A stretch of DNA of 64,000 bases from Molanna angustata (taxonomy: Eukaryota > Arthropoda > Insecta > Trichoptera > Molannidae), in NCBI GenBank assembly GCA_963576475.1, contig OY754977.1, forward strand, positions 13,640,743 to 13,704,742. Direction: 5' to 3'. Below the pieces are notes generated by a model. It searched no databases. It saw nothing but the letters and a program-made list of their open reading frames with translations, and had not been told where the DNA came from. Below are positions 1 to 10,526 of this stretch, in pieces (position 1 is the first letter of the stretch; every line of letters begins with the position of its first letter). The position numbers and the translations under genes were made by a program.

Positions 1-950
1 AGAGATAATATTATTTTGAAGATAGAGTTGTAGCCAAACATCTTGAACTTTCGACCGAGAAGAGGGGCGATTTGCACGTAAACCAACGAAACAAAAATAC
101 ACTAATTTACGCTCTGCGCAACCGGAAGCTCGTTCAAGATGTTTAGCGAATATTATACTACCCCTACATTCAAGAACTGTGCCATTATATAAATGTCCTA
201 TATCGAGATTTTCTGAATCACAGATTATCATGTATTTGTTGGAATAGGATAATGCTTATAAAGTAGATTACGATGATTGTGGTTTTAGATTAAGTATACC
301 CTAAAAATTGCAATAAATTACCCTCAGACAACGTCGAGTATATAGTATTGAGGACATCAGTAAATTATTTAAGACTACTTATTTCACAGACTTCACAATG
401 CAAAAAAATAACACTCTTATATATATTATTTTTTTATCATTATTACCTTGAGAGGTAGAGGGTATACAAAACAATTTCCAAATTGGCACCCAAAATAACA
501 CAATATCTTTTTTTCAATCACTTCATAAGAACTCCATAATTATATGATGAAATAAATATTTATTTTTATAATAAAAAAAATCGAAACAATATAACTTTTT
601 TTATCATAATTCTATGTTTAATATAATTTTCGAATCAAAATAGATTTAAAAAAGCAGTTATTTCATGGCGTCAATTATCGTTGACGGCAAAATGACATTT
701 CTTTAACTCAATGATATAACAGAGAATTGAGTTTTCCAAGTAGATGTGTATGTAGAAAAAAATGTTTGCCAAGTTTTTTTTTTCTTTTTATTTTTTTTTT
801 AGTATTATTGTAAAGCTATTTTTTCTACATATATAGAAAGAAAAACTTGATACATATGATTTTGTTTAAACTTGATTGTTACAAAAATAAAAATATAGCT
901 TTTTTATTAAAAACATAAAAATTTCCGAGATACCTAAGTAAAAATGAAGT
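1..950. other. AT-rich DNA without a recognisable gene
   Basis: No reading frame of useful length, no splice-flanked exon and no repeat that I can match elsewhere in the window. Long A and T runs are common around 430-930. Confidence 0.6.
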
Positions 951-990
951 AAGTTCTCCTGAACAACTGTCGATTTGTTCAGGAGAACTT
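951..990. repeat. Perfect 16-bp stem hairpin
   Basis: The arms AAGTTCTCCTGAACAA (951-966) and its exact reverse complement (975-990) enclose an 8-nt loop. It abuts the end of the R1 repeat. The second R1 copy (45886) is joined to unrelated DNA at this point, so the hairpin is either part of the element end or a local feature of this site. Confidence 0.7.
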
Positions 991-2005
991 TGTTCTCTTA
1001 ACATATCGACAATGTATCAAGCCAGAATACGCGAGAATTGTATGGAGAGGTCTACTTTTTTCACGGCTTTTCCAACTTTGAAGTCAAAAAACACCAACTT
1101 AGAGGCTTCGCAGCATATATGTTCCATACACGGATTTACTCAGAATTCGGAGTAGAACATTTCGTGTGTCTGTGTGTGTGTGTGTCTGTGTGTGTGTGTG
1201 TCTGTGTGTGTCTGTGTGTCTGTGTGTCCGTCCCCCCCTTATAACTTTTGATCCGCTCAATTTACAGAGCCTAAAATTTCAGAATATATAAACAGTTACA
1301 GGCCTACAAAACTTTTATACTCGGAATTTTGAATTTTTGTTTCAGTCAGGGGTTATCAACTTTTGAATTTTTATTTTATTTTTCCATATATCTCAGAAAC
1401 CATAAACGCTAGAACGCTGAAAATTGGTACAAACATAGACAAATACAAAATCTCAAATTAGTTTTTTCAAAAAAATTCCAGGGTTTCTCAAACATTTTTT
1501 ATTAAGAAAAGTATTTTTTTTTTTTATAAATTTATGAGTTTAACTGCTTATACTGTAATTTTTTTTTAAAATATCGAAAAAAGCCGAAACACCCCAACTA
1601 GATAATTTAATTTTCTATAAAAAATATTAGCATTGTAGTAGAAGATCCCAATTTTTTTTTAACAATTTTTTTAAAAATTGAATTTAGTGACGACATCGCT
1701 TCATACATTTTGTATGGCAGTCGCCTATACACAATATGTAAGAAGACTTAATAGTTTGATACTTCATCTCCAAACATACATACATACCATCATGCTATTT
1801 GCATATTCTGGGTAGGAAAAAGGATCTTCCTCCATACTATCCTATCTTGACATACATACCTACAATGTTGTATAGAAAACAAAATATCTGAAAATATTCA
1901 ATAATTTGTATCTATGGGTTTATAGTTTGGTACATATTCTTCAACTATACATACTATCGCTATCGACAGTTGGATCTCATGTGTTACATGCAACTAGTCT
2001 ATCAA
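985..2005 (-). repeat. Family R1 dispersed repeat, copy 1
   Basis: This roughly 1-kb stretch matches, in opposite orientation, 44757-45886, and more weakly 42214-42320 plus 42590-42980. Shared landmarks are the AGAGAACAAA end, a CA/TG-rich part, and an end block containing CTGTCGATAGCGATAG-type sequence. A short frame in the AGAGAACAAA half (65 codons, intact at 45677-45874) is broken here. The class of element is unknown. It may be a non-autonomous DNA transposon or a degraded larger element. Confidence 0.6.
1163..1230 (+). repeat. (TG)n microsatellite with TC interruptions
   Basis: Runs of TGTGTG interrupted by TC inside R1 copy 1. The 68-codon frame across it (1038-1244) merely translates the repeat and is not a gene. 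Confidence 0.9.
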
Positions 2006-2106
2006 AACACCGAATCCTGTTTCCTGTTTTTGTTTTCAATAACAATAAAAATATGAAACTTGATAATTTTAAAATTATTACATAGTATATCAATTATGAT
2101 TAGATA

Positions 2107-2232
2107 GTTTGGTGATCTGTGTCCTTGAGACGATAAATATCATTAGTCTCCAGAATGTGAAAACTTGTTATTGGATACATGTATAATTAATATTTGACAT
2201 AGCACCTGTTAGTTGCCTGAGAATCATCTCAA
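2107..2232 (+). mobile_element. SINE-A fragment (3' body only)
   Basis: This matches the body of the SINE-A family (GTCTCCAGAATGTG, then AACTTGTTATTGG, then ATTTGACATAG). The tRNA-like head with A and B boxes is missing, so the copy is 5'-truncated or decayed. Confidence 0.6.
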
Positions 2233-2465
2233 CAAACCTTTGCAACTTTACTCCTTTGAATTTATGATAAAAATAATAAAAATGTGCGCGAGGCTCCAGA
2301 AAGTTCCATTCAATAGAAAATGACGAAATTAAAAGAGAAGAGAAGCCTCTCCAAATCATACATATAAAACAATACGATTAAATTTTTTGATTAATTTTAT
2401 AATTATTATATAAAATTACATAGATTCAAATTTTTCGCGACATTTTTTTAAAATTAAAATAACTG

Positions 2466-2780
2466 AAACAACTTTGTTTACTTTTACTTTTAACTTTTAA
2501 TTTCGTAAGGTATAACGTTTTCGAGATTTCTCTCATCTTCAGTAACTTCCTAAAACTATTAAAATATTGAATAAAGTATTAAAAGGGGGACTGCTGCCAA
2601 CGTACCTATTTTTCAATTTGATATACCATCATTATTTCTTATCAAATCGTCTTGAAAAAAATAATTTAGATAGTTTGGCTATTAATAAACAAAAATATAC
2701 CTTAACTTTTTGATTAATGTTATGTAAAAATTCTTGTAGAAAAATAATGGCATACCCCGATTTTCAACGTTTATCATATA
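2466..2780 (+). repeat. Left arm of a large inverted repeat enclosing element A
   Basis: The reverse complement of this block recurs at 12668-12935. Landmarks in common include the ACTTTTAACTTTTAATTTCG run, the GGCAGCAGTCC/GGACTGCTGCC block and CATACCCCGATTTT. The arms are about 270-315 bp with scattered differences. This indicates an older foldback or TIR transposon into which element A inserted. Confidence 0.75.
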
Positions 2781-2861
2781 TTTTTAATAAACAATAAGGC
2801 GTAGAGTAATATATTTTTTTTAAATTAACGAAAACAAAAATATCTAGAACAATATGATTTG

Positions 2862-2983
2862 ACGTTGCATTAATGCTTCAGGTTTAGTAAATAAACCTAA
2901 AAACATTTATTTTCCATTCAGCGCCATTGCGTAGTAAAAGTTTTTTTGGTTTATTTACTTAACCTGATGCGTTAGTGCAACGT
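2862..2983. mobile_element. Small foldback (MITE-like) element
   Basis: Arms 2862-2897 and 2948-2983 are 36 bp each, inverted with a few mismatches, and end in ACGTTGCA/TGCAACGT. They surround about 50 bp. No coding capacity. Confidence 0.65.
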
Positions 2984-3071
2984 ATTATTTATAACATATT
3001 TTTCCAGGTATTTTGTTCTTCTTTAATTTGTAAAAAAATAATTGCCCTATACCTTATATTTTTTTAGAAAT

Positions 3072-3075
3072 TTAA
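3072..3075. repeat. Target-site duplication of element A, left copy
   Basis: TTAA stands directly before the left LTR and again directly after the right LTR (12663-12666). A 4-bp duplication is usual for Ty3/gypsy insertion. Confidence 0.8.
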
Positions 3076-4522
3076 TGTAACACCTGCTTTTCAGCAATGT
3101 CACAAGAGTAGCATTTTAGATATATAAGGTTAGAAAAGATAAAGAAAACCGCCCCGGTGTTAACTAGCTCAGGTTTCCCCTCCTTTTTAGGGTACGCGGT
3201 GTTCCTCTGTGATAGTTACGTACGTAACTTAAGTAGACCTTTTCTCAGCAGTGAGGGTTGGATAAATGAATACAAAATATCTTTAAAACACACTTTATCA
3301 AAACATGAAGTACAATATTATATAATATATTGGTTTATACTAATACAAAATATCTTTAAAACACAACGTATGAAAAACTTATACTTTATCAACACAGGAA
3401 ATTCAAGTACAATATTATATATTGCTTTATAATAATACAAAATACCTCTCTCCCAGGAGTATCACAGAGGTCATGACTTAAATGAAAACTTATTTTTTAA
3501 CCATAAACTACATATAATAATACTGTCAGACTTATGTTCTTATTATTACACTTTTCAGAGCACTTGGAATGTATCTTGGACCACTTTGTGAAAATAGAAA
3601 TATATAATTATATATGTATATAGTCAAATAAGTATGTAAAACTGTGAGAGTCAACGACTGTGGTATTGAGGCTAGGTAATCGGTCTGTACCGCCTTGTCC
3701 GGGCATGAAATCAAACGAATAGGCTATCGAAAAGATTACTCACTTGGATGCCGAAGAAATACCTGCTACGAAGACTTATGGCCTCAAGGTTACCCAATCT
3801 GAGCCGACGAAGATGACGAAGAATGATGATGACCAGTCCAGCCTCGGAGAAGAACTCGGCGGCCAGGTTACCTAACCCGAGCCGACTATGATGATGAAGA
3901 ATGATGAAGACCAGGAAATCAGACAAGTTAGGTTCCAATGCCTTAACATTCAACGCTTCCTACAACGTGGCCGTTGTATCAAAACAGGAAGATGGCGTGG
4001 TGTATAGATAGGATCTCGCAAATTCTACGAAATTACGGCCAAGGCTAGAGATCCATGCAGGAGGTTGTTTTAGGTCGGAATAGGAAGACGATAGTCCAGA
4101 TTCCATCCTCTTTGCGTCTTCCAGTAAACGCTTCCCGACCGATTATATATCGAGAGAAATTACACCGGCCGTTTGTACAAACAAAACTTCAACCGCCGTT
4201 TACGCATCCCAAAACAAAAACAATCTCCTTCCCTTTTCCTATGTGTCAGACCGGGAAAGGAGGCCTAGTCCATTGGTTAGACAGAGAAGAAAGATTTTAG
4301 TTTACTCGTGTTACACCTCCCAATCCGATCTAGGTGTCGCTAGCGGTCGGCGCAATGACCAGCGCAAACCAAAGATTTATTCGTAGTTAACCGTTAGGTG
4401 GCGACAATTTTAGCGGGTCCTATGTGAACTAGTACTATATAGTAGCGAACGTTTGGGCACTCAATTACCATAAAGAGTCACGAAAATTTTTATTGAGCGG
4501 ATTGGAATCTAAATACGCGACA
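3076..4522 (-). repeat. Element A 3' LTR
   Basis: It begins TGTAAC and ends GCGACA on the plus strand, so it has the usual TG...CA ends. It is the same length as the right LTR. Small frames inside (3157-3432, 3532-3714, 3711-3953, 4055-4300) recur identically in the other LTR because the DNA is duplicated. They are not genes. Confidence 0.95.
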
Positions 4523-4533
4523 CTCCTCCTTCT
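4523..4533 (-). promoter_or_regulatory. Element A polypurine tract
   Basis: On the element strand the 11 bases directly before the 3' LTR read AGAAGGAGGAG. This is the expected position and composition for the plus-strand primer of reverse transcription. Confidence 0.8.
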
Positions 4534-6312
4534 AAATAAATTTTGAAAATGACTATTTTCAAAATTAGATTAGGGTATGGTCAAACCAGGAGTATCGAGG
4601 AAGGAGAACCACGGAAAGGGAAGAAAGAGAGAAGAAAACAAGGTGAGGGAAAAATAAATTTGAAGAAACGAAGAGAGGGTGACCAGATGAAGACAATGTG
4701 GCAATGAGGAGTGAACAAAAAAAAACATATACAAAGAAACATACACTGATACAGACAGAAACTATTGGTTGCAGTTGTCCAGTCAACCTTAAGCAACCAT
4801 CTACAAAAATGGAAGATGTTCTTTAGGCAGGACAGCAATCTACTGGAAAACCACTATCCTTCCTATAACACCGTGTCCCAATTGCGACGTGTACCCCGTC
4901 TTAACCCATCCCAAAAGAATAGTCCTTTAAGAGGACGTTCCTGGCACAACTCGGGATGCCCTGCGAACAGAAGCACCATTTTAGAGAATCAAAAATCACT
5001 ATTTTCTACTTAACAGCCAGTGTACTCACTGAGATTACCAGGTTAATTGTAAGCCAACCCAATACAACATAAATGCTTTCACCTAATTTCAGGACATTAT
5101 AAGCTTCCCAATAGCTATAGCGAAAATGAACACCAAAGATTACCAAATCCAGCAATCTCGGATTATTCCTACGTCGTCAGAAAATAACCATCTAACAGAC
5201 GTAAACCAGCATTCCGAAGAAAGCTCCAGCGCATTGAAGTTCTCGGGGACAATGGCGAAACCCAACACATGACATTATAAGGCCCATGGTAAGCCGACAA
5301 AGACAGATACAAAACAATTATACCATGTCGATCAACTTCATCCAGATCCGACATTACCTAATACAACCGTATCAAGCGACAACTCCACCAGCGGGGAGGA
5401 AATTTTACGAAAATTCCACCACTTGACACACAAAATTTCACCAGGTTTTCATGTCAAACCGGTTACAACCGGTTTTGACATATTGCAAAATAACCGTATC
5501 ACTTGACGTTTCCATCAACTTGACACATTTACATATCTACATCAAGGCAAAGTGGTTATATTTATTTGCCTATTTTCCCACAAACATATATTCAAAGAAA
5601 CATAATGTCATAGATTAGCGAACACAAGTTCCAGCTGATGGTTGACGCAAGACTGGGATAGGGAATTGCTAAAATGATTCATACAGAAATTTAGACAATT
5701 CAAATTACAACCGCAACCAGAATTTTGACACATTCAACGCGCCAGTCAAATTCGAGTTGGGAACGAGGAGGACCTATTTTCCTAAAAATATTGTCCAAAC
5801 CAACCAGGTACGAACTTAAGCTACGAGGAAGATTGCACCAAGCTTCATACCACGGAACATAACACATATAACATGTTTACATAACACATAAATTATCCCT
5901 TCTTAAACATTTCTTTACTAATTAAAGATCAGAAGAACAAAGGTAGATTTAAAAAATTCACCTTCCAACTTAAACTCAACTTTTCTACAAAAGATCAAAA
6001 AGACACACCAATTATACTTTAAGTGAACTTTTCATTTAAAAGATCAGAATATCAACTCATACATTAAACTAGGCTTTTCTAACAAAAGATCAGAGGGTTC
6101 AGGATTCTAAATTATAACTAACAGTCGAAAGGAAATACAGAGGTTACTCATGTCGAGGGAAATATTCAATTCGAGTATGACGTTCCAATTACTCACAAAG
6201 AAACTCACATTATTCGTCGTATCTCTCAGGCTTTACAAGACTAAACTACATTTATTTACATTCACACTTTCATTCGTCACGCAGGAAAACACGAAAAATC
6301 GAAATGAACACC
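4534..6312 (-). other. Element A non-coding region between pol and 3' LTR
   Basis: This 1.8-kb internal stretch is where an env gene would lie in an errantivirus. Neither strand has a frame longer than about 85 codons, and I see no signal peptide or transmembrane pattern on the element strand. At 5911-6100 a CTTTTCT...AAAGATCAGA motif occurs four times, with GATC at 5927, 5993, 6042 and 6088. Confidence 0.7.
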
Positions 6313-6660
6313 TCACTGGACCTTCAAAATATCCTGTACATGATACTTAGCCGAATAACCACTATGAACATCCTTCAACATATAAACATTATTTGAAACT
6401 TTCTCTATTACTTCTGCTAAAATGCAACGAGGACTTAACTTAGAAGTTACATAATTAGCAGCACTTGACTGAGCAAAACTCCGTCTCCAAACATGATCTC
6501 CAATATTATACGAACATGCCACCCGGCGAAGGTTATAACGCTTAGCATTTCGCTGGAAACACGAGAACATGGATTCAAACACTTCGCTGCGAAGTGTTTG
6601 AATCAATGTTCCTCGAGTTTCAGCCGAAATGCTAAGCGTTATAACATTCGGGGTGAGCAA
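6313..6660 (-). pseudogene. pol: Element A Pol C-terminal remnant (integrase GPY/F-like end)
   Basis: This 115-codon stretch is in the same frame as pol but separated from it by two stops (TGA at 6687-6685 and TAG about 15 bases further on). The first part translates an inverted duplication. From VFESMF onward it looks like the normal end of a gypsy integrase: NAKRYNLRR, then GDHVWRR, then a degenerate chromatin/DNA-binding module (LSPRCILAEV ... VYMLKD). It was probably continuous with Pol before an inverted duplication and stop mutations broke the gene. Programmed readthrough of two stops is unlikely. Confidence 0.75.
6532..6645. repeat. Long palindrome inside pol of element A
   Basis: The left arm (6532-6587) and right arm (6589-6645) are reverse complements with a single-base centre (T6588). 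The innermost CACTTCGC/GCGAAGTG is exact and the arms differ at only a few positions. Weaker pairing continues outward for about 15 bases. The right arm lies in the damaged part of pol, so it looks like a fold-back duplication of the left-arm coding sequence. Confidence 0.9.
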
Positions 6661-6684
6661 GATCAGCTATAATATTGCGACCGA

Positions 6685-9423
6685 TCAATGTCTCTGGAAC
6701 AGAAAGTACGGGGTGTATCCGGTTACAAAGTTGATAGAGTGGTTCAAAGCAGCTTGAACACGGTTGAGTTGAGAACACCAAAGACGTTGATTTTTATCAA
6801 CTAACATGGCCAGCATACTGTTGACGGAGCTATGGTAACGTTCAACCGGATTATTAGCGGGGAAATATACTGCATTCTTGAAGTGAGAAGGAATTCCAAC
6901 TTCGGCAAGAAATTTGCCGAATTCCTTGGAAACAAACTGAGTACCATTGTCCGAAATTATACATTTTGGGATTCCATGAGAGATGAAAACACGTTCTTTT
7001 AGAGTTTTGATAATTAAGGGGGCGGTCATACGTTTTAATGGAAACAACCAGATATATTTGGTGAAGGTATCCAAGCACGATAAAATGTACATATTACGAG
7101 CCGAAGACAAAGGAAACGGGCCCATGAGGTCGATAGCGATTGTTTCTAAAGGACGGGAAACACGCTTGGGATTAGACATCAAGCCTTGAGGAGGTCTGTT
7201 GCTAGGTTTATATGCTTTACACGTATCGCAACAGGAAATAAAATTTTTCACGTCGTGAAATAATTTAGGCCAATAATAAGAGCGTCCAACATATTTAAAA
7301 GTTTTAAATATTCCTGGGTGCAACAATTCCTTTTCATGAGCCGCCTTTAAGATTTCCGAACGCTGTTCCTCAGGAGGGATTATTTTCCATTGGAATTCAG
7401 ACAAAATGTCAAAAGGGGATTGAACCACTTTGTAAATTACACCATTTTGTACTTTAAATTTTGGATAGCTATCAGGTTTTTCAACGATATTCTTCCACAA
7501 TCGCAAATACCACTCATCTGAAGTGTTAGGAGGAATCAAAGGAGCAATTTCCGACACATGCACGGAAGGATCGACTGCACGAGAGAGAGCATCTGGCACC
7601 ACGTTTTCCGAACCTTTCCGGTGGACAACCTTAAAATTATAGGTGCTCAACAAGGTGGACCAACGAGAAAGACGTCCCGACGGGTTGTCTAAATTATGAA
7701 GCCACTTCAATGCCATATGGTCAGTCACTAAGGTGAATTCCGAACCCTCTATGTATGGGCGGAAATGTAGAACAGATCTCAAACAACCAAGCAATTCCAA
7801 TTCGGTGACAGTATAATTCCTCTCATGTTTATTCAATACTGAAGAAAAGTAAGCTATAGGGTGCTCTCCGTCCTCAAACAGTTGAGACAACATACCTCCG
7901 ACAGCCACCAGGCTAGCGTCTGAGGAGACGATAAAGGGTAATTTAAAATCAGGACATCTCAGCACAGGACTTGTGGTAAGAGCCTTTTTTAATGCTTCAA
8001 AAGCAGACTGCTCTACAGACGTCCAAGTGAATCTAAAACCCCTTTTACGACTCGTCCGCCTAGTTAAAACAGCAGAGAAATGCGAAAAATCTCTAATGAA
8101 ACGCCTATAGTAACCGCACATACCTAAGAATTGCCTAACTTGTTTGGGATTAGTGGGAGGAGGAAAACTTGCAATTGATTCTACTTTGGAAGGATCCACA
8201 CGTAAACCGTTTTCATCTACAACATGACCCAAGTAAGTGAGGCTTGGTCTACAAAACTGACATTTGGACAATTTGACAGTTAGATTAGCCTCTCTGAACC
8301 GAGCTTGAAGCTTCTTCAACAAGGCCAGGTGGGTGTCAAAATCATCTGAAGCAACAATAAAATCATCAATATAACAAAAAACGCTGTCATTAAACTCGGG
8401 TCCACACATCATTTCAGCCAAGGTCTGCATGGAAGCAGGAGCATTGGTCTGTCCGAAGAATAGAACGTTAAAGCAAAACTGGCCTCGACCAGGCACAGTG
8501 AAAGCAGACTTGTCCCGCGCGTCTTCAGCCAAGGGGATCTGCCAGAAAGCCTTGGATAAATCTATGGAAGTTAAATACCTAGCATTACGCAACTTGTCCA
8601 ATATTCTATTTATAAAAGGCAAGGGGTAACAATCTTTTTTAGTGACACCATTTAATTTCCTAGCGTCTAGGCAAAATCTCATAGTACCATCACTCTTTCG
8701 CACAAACAAAGTGGGGTTGTTCCAACTACTTCTGCAGGGAGAGATAACTCCCAACTTCAACATATCATCGACTTCCTGATTGAGTTGCTGAAGTCTGATC
8801 GGAGACAATGGGTAATAACGCTGTTTAATAGGTGGTCCTTCGGTTATGATTGAATGAGACAAAAGATGGGTCCTACCCAAACCACATTTCTCAAAGGAAA
8901 TTTCCTCGAAAGATTTTACAACCGCAGCAAGTTCGGACTGCTGTGAGGAAGTTAAATGTTCTTTAGGAATGACGTGGGTACCGGGGGGAATGTTATCGGT
9001 GGTCAGAGAGACAATATCAGGGGCGATGTTGAAAATTTTCCAAAAATCTACACCCAAGATAAAATCCGACGAAACGTCAGGAACAACATAAAACGAAATA
9101 GGTTTGGTGCGGCCTCGAAAAAGAACAGGCAACGTCAGTACTCCACATGACCTATGACGGCCAGCTGAAGCAGTTTGAATTTCTATTGTGGACTTCTGGA
9201 GTTGGTATCCCAAATGCAAAAATTGTTCATGAAAATTTCGGCCGATACAACTGATAGCGGCTCCCGAGTCCAATAAAGCCCTAAAAGGTACACGCTCAAT
9301 CTCAAACTGTGCATATGGACGATGGTCGTATCCATGAGATATATCACACGAAGCCACAGAATAATTATTTCGGAAAAACTGGACGTAAGACAACCAGCGG
9401 ATCCATTCAGATCGCTGATCCAT
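6685..9423 (-). CDS. pol: Element A Pol: protease, reverse transcriptase, RNase H, integrase
   Basis: The 912 codons from the first ATG encode the replication enzymes of a gypsy element. Counting from that ATG, an aspartic protease signature (LLDSGA) is at 50-55; the reverse transcriptase has the catalytic YIDD at 351-354; RNase H follows (SSDAS ... YTVTELELLG ... TDHMALKWL). The integrase has an HHCC zinc finger and catalytic D765, D825 and E861, spaced as D-X59-D-X35-E. The frame is open upstream of the ATG through the gag stop, so real translation most likely enters by -1 frameshifting at 9456-9450. It ends prematurely at a TGA after YFLFQRH, where gypsy integrases normally continue into the C-terminal module found in frame at 6313-6660. 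This copy is therefore probably defective. Confidence 0.93.
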   Translation of the reverse strand: MDQRSEWIRWLSYVQFFRNNYSVASCDISHGYDHRPYAQFEIERVPFRALLDSGAAISCIGRNFHEQFLHLGYQLQKSTIEIQTASAGRHRSCGVLTLPVLFRGRTKPISFYVVPDVSSDFILGVDFWKIFNIAPDIVSLTTDNIPPGTHVIPKEHLTSSQQSELAAVVKSFEEISFEKCGLGRTHLLSHSIITEGPPIKQRYYPLSPIRLQQLNQEVDDMLKLGVISPCRSSWNNPTLFVRKSDGTMRFCLDARKLNGVTKKDCYPLPFINRILDKLRNARYLTSIDLSKAFWQIPLAEDARDKSAFTVPGRGQFCFNVLFFGQTNAPASMQTLAEMMCGPEFNDSVFCYIDDFIVASDDFDTHLALLKKLQARFREANLTVKLSKCQFCRPSLTYLGHVVDENGLRVDPSKVESIASFPPPTNPKQVRQFLGMCGYYRRFIRDFSHFSAVLTRRTSRKRGFRFTWTSVEQSAFEALKKALTTSPVLRCPDFKLPFIVSSDASLVAVGGMLSQLFEDGEHPIAYFSSVLNKHERNYTVTELELLGCLRSVLHFRPYIEGSEFTLVTDHMALKWLHNLDNPSGRLSRWSTLLSTYNFKVVHRKGSENVVPDALSRAVDPSVHVSEIAPLIPPNTSDEWYLRLWKNIVEKPDSYPKFKVQNGVIYKVVQSPFDILSEFQWKIIPPEEQRSEILKAAHEKELLHPGIFKTFKYVGRSYYWPKLFHDVKNFISCCDTCKAYKPSNRPPQGLMSNPKRVSRPLETIAIDLMGPFPLSSARNMYILSCLDTFTKYIWLFPLKRMTAPLIIKTLKERVFISHGIPKCIISDNGTQFVSKEFGKFLAEVGIPSHFKNAVYFPANNPVERYHSSVNSMLAMLVDKNQRLWCSQLNRVQAALNHSINFVTGYTPYFLFQRH

Positions 9424-9443
9424 TGAAGACGGTCGCTGGTGAC

Positions 9444-10526
9444 TTACAAGTTTTTTGAACGAGACAAAAATGTAGGAGGCGGTTTCGTCGTATCAATTTT
9501 CGGCAGGTGATTTGAACCTGCGAAAACTCGCGAGCGATGACCAGCCATTATTAACGAAGGTTGTCTAGCAGGTACTGGGCAATTTCGACGATAGTGTCCT
9601 ACGCCTTGGCACTTGTAACAAACAATATTTTTTTCCAGCGTTTTGACCGATTTACGCGACGGTTCGACTCGCTCATGGGTGGTGGTGGGTTTGGACTGTG
9701 AGGGGAGTGAAACAAATGCTTCCAGGTTTCGGCAATCCGTCTCTAGCCTATCCAACGTATTGAGTTCTGGACGGCAGACCAAATGCAAATATTCTGGACG
9801 CATTCCCTTCCTGGCAATTTCTAACAATTCAGCCTCCGTCAGGGGGTTGATTAGTTTTTGATTGTGTACCTTTAATCTAAGAACGAAATCAGCTGCGCAC
9901 TCAACTTGGTCTTGTTTGGAAGTAAATATTTCGACTTTTAAAGATAATTGATTTCCCCTATTCATAAAACGTTCCGTTATTAATCTCTTAAAGCCGTCCC
10001 AATTCAAATTTTCCTTATTGATCGTCCTATACCACAGCAATGCCTTGTCTTGCAATACTTCGGTGATTGACGTAACGAGTCGCGCAAAAGGAATATCGCG
10101 TGCGGTGGCCAACTCCTCTAGGCGCGTAAGAAAATCGGACACATTCGTGGAACCGTTGAAGAAAATTCCCAACTTACTGAGGTTGATAGGTTTGTTCCCT
10201 CCACCAAGCAATGTGGTAGAGTTTCTGGCTGCGTCATTATCACGTTCGCTGAAAAGGGAATCAACAAGAACACGACTACCTACACTGCTCGAATCCTGCG
10301 GTGCAGAAACGACAGATTCCGGAACACTCGGTAAACACCATGAATCAACTGCGGGTTCCGTTGTCCTTTGTAAACTAGAATTAAACAGACGGACCTCCTC
10401 TCTGAGAGAAACCAATGATCGTCGTAATGGTAAGTTTCGGGCCCTTAACGCGGCCTTTAGGGAAACCGCATTCATGTTCTCAAAATTGGAAATTGGAGTC
10501 CGCAGGAGATCATTTAGGGATGCCAT
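9444..10526 (-). CDS. gag: Element A Gag with one zinc knuckle
   Basis: This 360-codon protein forms the retrotransposon particle. Residues 115-250 look like the retrotransposon gag core (FFNGSTNVSDFLTRLEE ... KALLWYR ... WDGFKRLITERF). A CX2CX4HX4C zinc knuckle for RNA binding is at 303-316 (CYKCQGVGHYRRNC). The N-terminal 40 residues contain LKAALRARNLP, weakly like a SAP helix pair. The ATG at 10526 gives the full frame and lies about 670 nt from the primer site. The stop overlaps the frameshift signal leading into pol. Confidence 0.92.
   Translation of the reverse strand: MASLNDLLRTPISNFENMNAVSLKAALRARNLPLRRSLVSLREEVRLFNSSLQRTTEPAVDSWCLPSVPESVVSAPQDSSSVGSRVLVDSLFSERDNDAARNSTTLLGGGNKPINLSKLGIFFNGSTNVSDFLTRLEELATARDIPFARLVTSITEVLQDKALLWYRTINKENLNWDGFKRLITERFMNRGNQLSLKVEIFTSKQDQVECAADFVLRLKVHNQKLINPLTEAELLEIARKGMRPEYLHLVCRPELNTLDRLETDCRNLEAFVSLPSQSKPTTTHERVEPSRKSVKTLEKNIVCYKCQGVGHYRRNCPVPARQPSLIMAGHRSRVFAGSNHLPKIDTTKPPPTFLSRSKNL
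9450..9456 (-). promoter_or_regulatory. Canonical -1 ribosomal frameshift heptamer at gag-pol junction
   Basis: On the element strand gag ends TCA AAA AAC TTG TAA. This contains A AAA AAC in exactly the X-XXY-YYZ phase of classical -1 slippery sites. Shifting back one base reads CTT GTA AGT and continues without a stop into the pol frame. I did not establish a downstream stem-loop or pseudoknot. Confidence 0.8.

Noticed and set aside
3157..4300. Small frames repeated exactly at 11297-12440
   Set aside because: They lie in the two LTRs of element A and recur only because the LTR is duplicated; no protein features.
4534..6312. env gene of an endogenous retrovirus-like element
   Set aside because: No element-strand frame above about 85 codons, no signal peptide, cleavage site or membrane anchor.
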